Assembly: GCA_022487185.1 (NCBI GenBank)
Contig: JAKVJE010000003.1
Coordinates: 1-55,317 of the forward strand
From: Microbacteriaceae bacterium
GTDB taxonomy: Bacteria; Actinomycetota; Actinomycetes; Actinomycetales; Microbacteriaceae
Length of the DNA stretch: 55,317 nucleotides
Direction of reading: 5' to 3'
The position numbers and the translations under genes were made by a program. The stretch's first letter is position 1. Each line of letters starts with the position of its first letter. Under the pieces are notes generated by a model, which did not search any database, had not been told where the DNA came from, and saw only the letters and a list, made by a program, of their open reading frames with translations. Positions 51,545-55,317 of the stretch are shown in pieces.

Positions 51545-54310
51545 GTGGCAGGGCATCAGGCGAAAAAGCTCGTCATCGTGGAGTCCCCGGCGAAGGCCAA
51601 GACCATCGGGAAGTACCTGGGGGACGGCTATGAGGTGCTTGCCTCCGTGGGGCACGTCCGGGATCTGGTGGAGCCCAGAGACCTTCCAGCCGATATGAAG
51701 AAAGGGCCGTTCGGTACCTTTGCGGTCGACGTCGACCATGGATTTACCCCCTATTACGCCGTGTCCCCGGCGAAGAAGAAAACGGTGGCAGAGCTCAAGC
51801 GAGCCCTGAAGGATGCCGATGAGTTGTATCTCGCCACCGATGAGGACCGCGAGGGGGAGGCAATTGCCTGGCACCTCCTGCAGGTGCTCAAGCCGAAGAT
51901 TCCCGTGCACCGCATGGTGTTCCACGAGATCACCCCGCAGGCGATCACCCAGGCCACCACCCGAACCCGGGACCTCAACGACGCCCTCGTCGACGCGCAG
52001 GAGACCCGCCGCATCCTCGACCGGCTCTACGGCTACGAAGTTTCGCCCGTCCTCTGGCGCAAGGTGGGGCCAGGCCTGTCCGCCGGACGGGTGCAGTCCG
52101 CCGCCACGCGGCTGATCGTCGACCGGGAGCGGGAGCGCATCGCCTTCGTCGCGGCGTCGTACAGCGACCTGGTGGTGCAAGCCCGTCCCGCAGTCGCCGA
52201 GCACGATCCCTTGTTCCCGGCCCGGTTGGTCTCCCTGGATGGCCACCGGCTGGCCACCAGCCGAGACTTCACAGATGCCGGAGAGCTCAAGGGCGAGGCC
52301 CAGATCCTGACGCCGGAGGCCGCGGCGGCAGTGCAGGCCGCCCTCCAGGGTGCCACCGTGCGCGTGGAATCGGTCGATCGGAAGCCCTACCGGCGCCGGC
52401 CGGCGGCCCCGTTTACGACATCCACCCTGCAGCAGGAGGCCGGCCGAAAACTGCGCTACTCCTCGCGGCAGACGATGAGCCTGGCGCAGTCGCTGTACGA
52501 GAACGGATACATCACCTATATGCGTACCGACTCCTCGGTGCTGTCGACCCAGGCTGTCCACGCAGCCCGTGCCGAGGCCACCGAGCGCTACGGGGCGGCC
52601 AGCGTTCCGGAGCAGCCCCGGGTGTACTCGGGGCATTCCAAGAATGCGCAGGAAGCGCACGAGGCCATCCGGCCGGCCGGCGAGAGCTTCCGCTCCCCCG
52701 ACTCGCTGCACACTGCACTGAGCCCGGCCGAGTTCCGGCTCTATGAGCTCATCTGGAAACGGACGGTCGCCTCTCAGATGCGGGATGCGACCGGCTATAC
52801 GGCCACCATATCGCTGCAGGCAGCCAGGCCCGACGCTCGACTGCACGCCACGGGAACCGTCATCGAGGTCCGGGGCTTCCTGGACGCCTATGAGGAGGGG
52901 ACCGAGAGTGCAGGAGCGGCCCCCAGCTCCGTGCGGTTGCCGGCGCTGCAGCCTGGGGACGAAGTCACGGTGGTCACAGCTGAGGCCCGGGAACACCAGA
53001 CGCAGCCCCCTGCCCGCTACACCGAGGCCAGCCTGGTGAAGGCGATGGAAGAGCTCGGCATCGGTCGTCCCTCGACCTATGCGGCGATCATCTCGACCAT
53101 CATCGACCGGGGATATGTCCAGAAGAAGGGGCAGGCCCTCGTCCCCAGCTGGGTGGCCTTCTCCGTGGTGCACCTCCTGGAGGAGCATTTCGGGACGCTC
53201 GTTGACTACGACTTCACCGCCGAGATGGAGAACGATCTCGACCGGATTGCCGCCGGGAATGAGGACCGGCGTCACTGGCTCACACAGTTCTTCTTTGGCG
53301 ACGATGCTCACCAGGGGCTCCATGGAACGGTGCAAAATCTGGGTGAGATCGATGCCCGTGAGGTGAACTCCCGTCGGATCGACGAGGGAGTGACGCTCCG
53401 GATCGGCCGCTATGGGCCCTATTTGGAGGCCACTGACCCGGAGACGGGGGAGCTCAAGCGGGCGAACCTGCCGGACGATCTGGAACCAGATCAGCTCACC
53501 CCCGAACGTGCCCACGAGATTCTCGCCGCCCCCGTGGCGGCTGAGCGCAACCTCGGGACAAACCCGGACAGCGGTCGAGACATCGTCGTGAAGGATGGAC
53601 GGTATGGGCCCTACGTGACCGAGGTCCTGCCAGAGGGCGAGACCTGGCCGAAGGGGCAGAAAGCGCCTACTGCATCCCTGTTCAAAGATATGGACCCGGC
53701 CACGGTGTCGCTCGACACCGCGCGGTCACTCCTGGCACTCCCTCGGGAGGTGGGGCTGGATCCAGAATCGGGCACCATGATCTTGGCTCTGAACGGCCGG
53801 TATGGGCCGTATCTCAAGAAGGGCACAGAGACCCGGTCGCTCCCCTCGGAGCAGGCCATCTTCGACATCGACGTTCCCGGCGCACAGGCCCTCTTCGCTC
53901 AGCCGAAGTATGGTGGCCGGCGGACGAGCGCGCCCTTGAAAGATTTTGGTCAGGCAGATCCGACCTCCGAGAAGCCGGTGGTCATCAAGGATGGCCGGTT
54001 CGGCCCCTACATCACTGACGGAGCCACGAACGTCACCGTCCCCCGCGGAGAGGAACCTGCACAGGTGACGTTTGAACGCGCCGTGGAGCTCCTCGCCGAG
54101 AAGCGGGCGAAGGGCCCGGCGAAGAAGCGGCGGACTCCTCGCAAGACCACAGCGAAGAAGACGACAGCCAAGAAGCGCACAGCGACGGCGAAGACGGCCG
54201 CGGCCAAGAAGACCACGAAGAAGAGGGTCCCGCGTACGACAACGGCCCAGGCAACGACCGCCGCGAGTCCGGCCTCCTCCTCTGCAGCTTCCGAGGGCTC
54301 GGCACGGTGA
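51545..54310 (+). CDS. topA: DNA topoisomerase I
   Basis: KKLVIVESPAKAKTIGKYLGDGYEVLASVGHVRDL, YITYMRTDSSVLS; Lys-rich C-terminal tail; GTG start. Confidence 0.96.
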   Translation: MAGHQAKKLVIVESPAKAKTIGKYLGDGYEVLASVGHVRDLVEPRDLPADMKKGPFGTFAVDVDHGFTPYYAVSPAKKKTVAELKRALKDADELYLATDEDREGEAIAWHLLQVLKPKIPVHRMVFHEITPQAITQATTRTRDLNDALVDAQETRRILDRLYGYEVSPVLWRKVGPGLSAGRVQSAATRLIVDRERERIAFVAASYSDLVVQARPAVAEHDPLFPARLVSLDGHRLATSRDFTDAGELKGEAQILTPEAAAAVQAALQGATVRVESVDRKPYRRRPAAPFTTSTLQQEAGRKLRYSSRQTMSLAQSLYENGYITYMRTDSSVLSTQAVHAARAEATERYGAASVPEQPRVYSGHSKNAQEAHEAIRPAGESFRSPDSLHTALSPAEFRLYELIWKRTVASQMRDATGYTATISLQAARPDARLHATGTVIEVRGFLDAYEEGTESAGAAPSSVRLPALQPGDEVTVVTAEAREHQTQPPARYTEASLVKAMEELGIGRPSTYAAIISTIIDRGYVQKKGQALVPSWVAFSVVHLLEEHFGTLVDYDFTAEMENDLDRIAAGNEDRRHWLTQFFFGDDAHQGLHGTVQNLGEIDAREVNSRRIDEGVTLRIGRYGPYLEATDPETGELKRANLPDDLEPDQLTPERAHEILAAPVAAERNLGTNPDSGRDIVVKDGRYGPYVTEVLPEGETWPKGQKAPTASLFKDMDPATVSLDTARSLLALPREVGLDPESGTMILALNGRYGPYLKKGTETRSLPSEQAIFDIDVPGAQALFAQPKYGGRRTSAPLKDFGQADPTSEKPVVIKDGRFGPYITDGATNVTVPRGEEPAQVTFERAVELLAEKRAKGPAKKRRTPRKTTAKKTTAKKRTATAKTAAAKKTTKKRVPRTTTAQATTAASPASSSAASEGSAR

Positions 54311-54975
54311 CCGTTCCCGCCCCGGCCCAGGGGGTATTCATCTCGTTCGAGGGGGTCGACGGCGTCGGGAAAACCACACAGCTGCAACGGTTGTCCCGTA
54401 CGCTCGACCGTCTCGGGTATCGGGTTGTCGTGACGCGAGAGCCTGGGGCAACTCCCCTGGGGGCGGCCCTCCGGGAGCTGCTCCTGGACCCCGAACGGGC
54501 GATTTCTGACCGTACCGAGGCGTTGCTCTACGCGGCAGATCGGGCCGATCACGTCGAAACGGTCATTCGCCCCGCCCTTCACCAGGGCAGTGTTGTCCTC
54601 ACGGACCGATACATCGACTCCTCGGTGGCCTACCAGGGGGCAGGCAGAGGGCTTGGGGCGGCGGTGCGCCGTCTCTCGGCCTGGGCGACCGACGGCCTGA
54701 TCCCGCAGGTGACCATCCTCCTCGATGCGGATCCCGCGGCGCTTGCGGAACGCCTCAGGGTGGCACGGGGCACGCTCGATCGCATGGAATCCGAGCGCCT
54801 GGACTTCCACCGCCGTGTCCGAGCGGAATTCCTGAGTCTCGCCAGGGCCGAACCCACCCGTTTCGTTGTGCTCGACGCCCTCACTGATGAAGAGACACTG
54901 GCTCGGCAGATCTCCTCTGCCGTGGCCCCGTACCTGCCCGGGGGCTTCCCCTTCGGTGGGGGAGGGCTTCGGTAA
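54307..54975 (+). CDS. tmk: Thymidylate kinase
   Basis: FISFEGVDGVGKTTQLQRLSRTLDRLGYRVVVTREPGATPLG, LTDRYIDSSVAYQGAGRGLG. Confidence 0.96.
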   Translation: MTVPAPAQGVFISFEGVDGVGKTTQLQRLSRTLDRLGYRVVVTREPGATPLGAALRELLLDPERAISDRTEALLYAADRADHVETVIRPALHQGSVVLTDRYIDSSVAYQGAGRGLGAAVRRLSAWATDGLIPQVTILLDADPAALAERLRVARGTLDRMESERLDFHRRVRAEFLSLARAEPTRFVVLDALTDEETLARQISSAVAPYLPGGFPFGGGGLR

Positions 54976-54984
54976 GCTTCCCCT

Positions 54985-55317
54985 ATGGCTTCCCCTATGA
55001 GCGTTTGGGCGGATGTCGTCGACCAGGATGCGGCGATTGGGATGCTGCGCCGTGCCGCGGCACATCCGGACGATCCCTCCGCCATGACCCACGCCTGGCT
55101 GATCACCGGGCCCGCGGGATCGGGGCGATCGACCCTGGCTCTCGCCTTCGCCAAGGCCCTCGAATCGGGGACCGAGGATCCCGAAGACCGTCAGGCGCGG
55201 ATGATCGCCGCAGGGACGCATCCCGATGTCCAGGTCCTTTCGACGAGCGGCGTGACGATCTCGATCGACGATGTCCGGGACATGGTCTCCCGGGCACAGC
55301 TCTCTCCCTCGATGGGG
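54985..55317 (+). CDS. holB: DNA polymerase III delta' subunit, truncated by the window end
   Basis: VWADVVDQDAAIGMLRRAA...HAWLITGPAGSGRSTLALAFAKAL...GTHPDVQVL; follows tmk. Confidence 0.85.
   Translation, partial: MASPMSVWADVVDQDAAIGMLRRAAAHPDDPSAMTHAWLITGPAGSGRSTLALAFAKALESGTEDPEDRQARMIAAGTHPDVQVLSTSGVTISIDDVRDMVSRAQLSPSMG

Overview
High-GC actinobacterial chromosomal window. Gene order reads as: metQ-like lipoprotein; complete trpEGDCBA operon (minus strand) with a Trp-Trp-Trp leader peptide and attenuator; a ferrochelatase gene (hemH/cpfC) split by a 4.4-kb insert; a decayed CydCD-like ABC transporter; mqo; asd-lysC; recR-dnaX; ffs SRP RNA; tRNA-Ser; a citrate lyase operon (SorC regulator, permease, malic-enzyme-like decarboxylase, citDEFXG, no citC); HxlR/LLM oxidoreductase/FMN reductase operon; LuxR-type ATPase regulator; frameshifted LPXTG surface protein; flavoprotein reductase; cdd-deoA; hydratase with a leader/terminator region; frameshifted glycosyltransferase; GtrA; polyprenol-P-mannose synthase; tRNA-Pro; metallophosphoesterase; PASTA-domain PBP; RidA; a reduced Tad pilus cluster; topA-tmk-holB (holB truncated by the window end). 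The most notable structure is the hemH insert at 7560-11971. It carries a 3' terminase large subunit fragment, an arsenic cassette (thioredoxin-like, arsC, ArsP-type permease, arsR), a 5' portal fragment and an intact ISL3-family IS, and is bounded by the 7-bp repeat ATCCGGG. Removing one repeat plus the insert restores an in-frame 337-aa ferrochelatase. The 4 nt between the IS and the right repeat would extend the terminase fragment in frame, which suggests the insert integrated from a circular intermediate formed by recombination between two IS copies. All calls are from reading the sequence; no searches were run.
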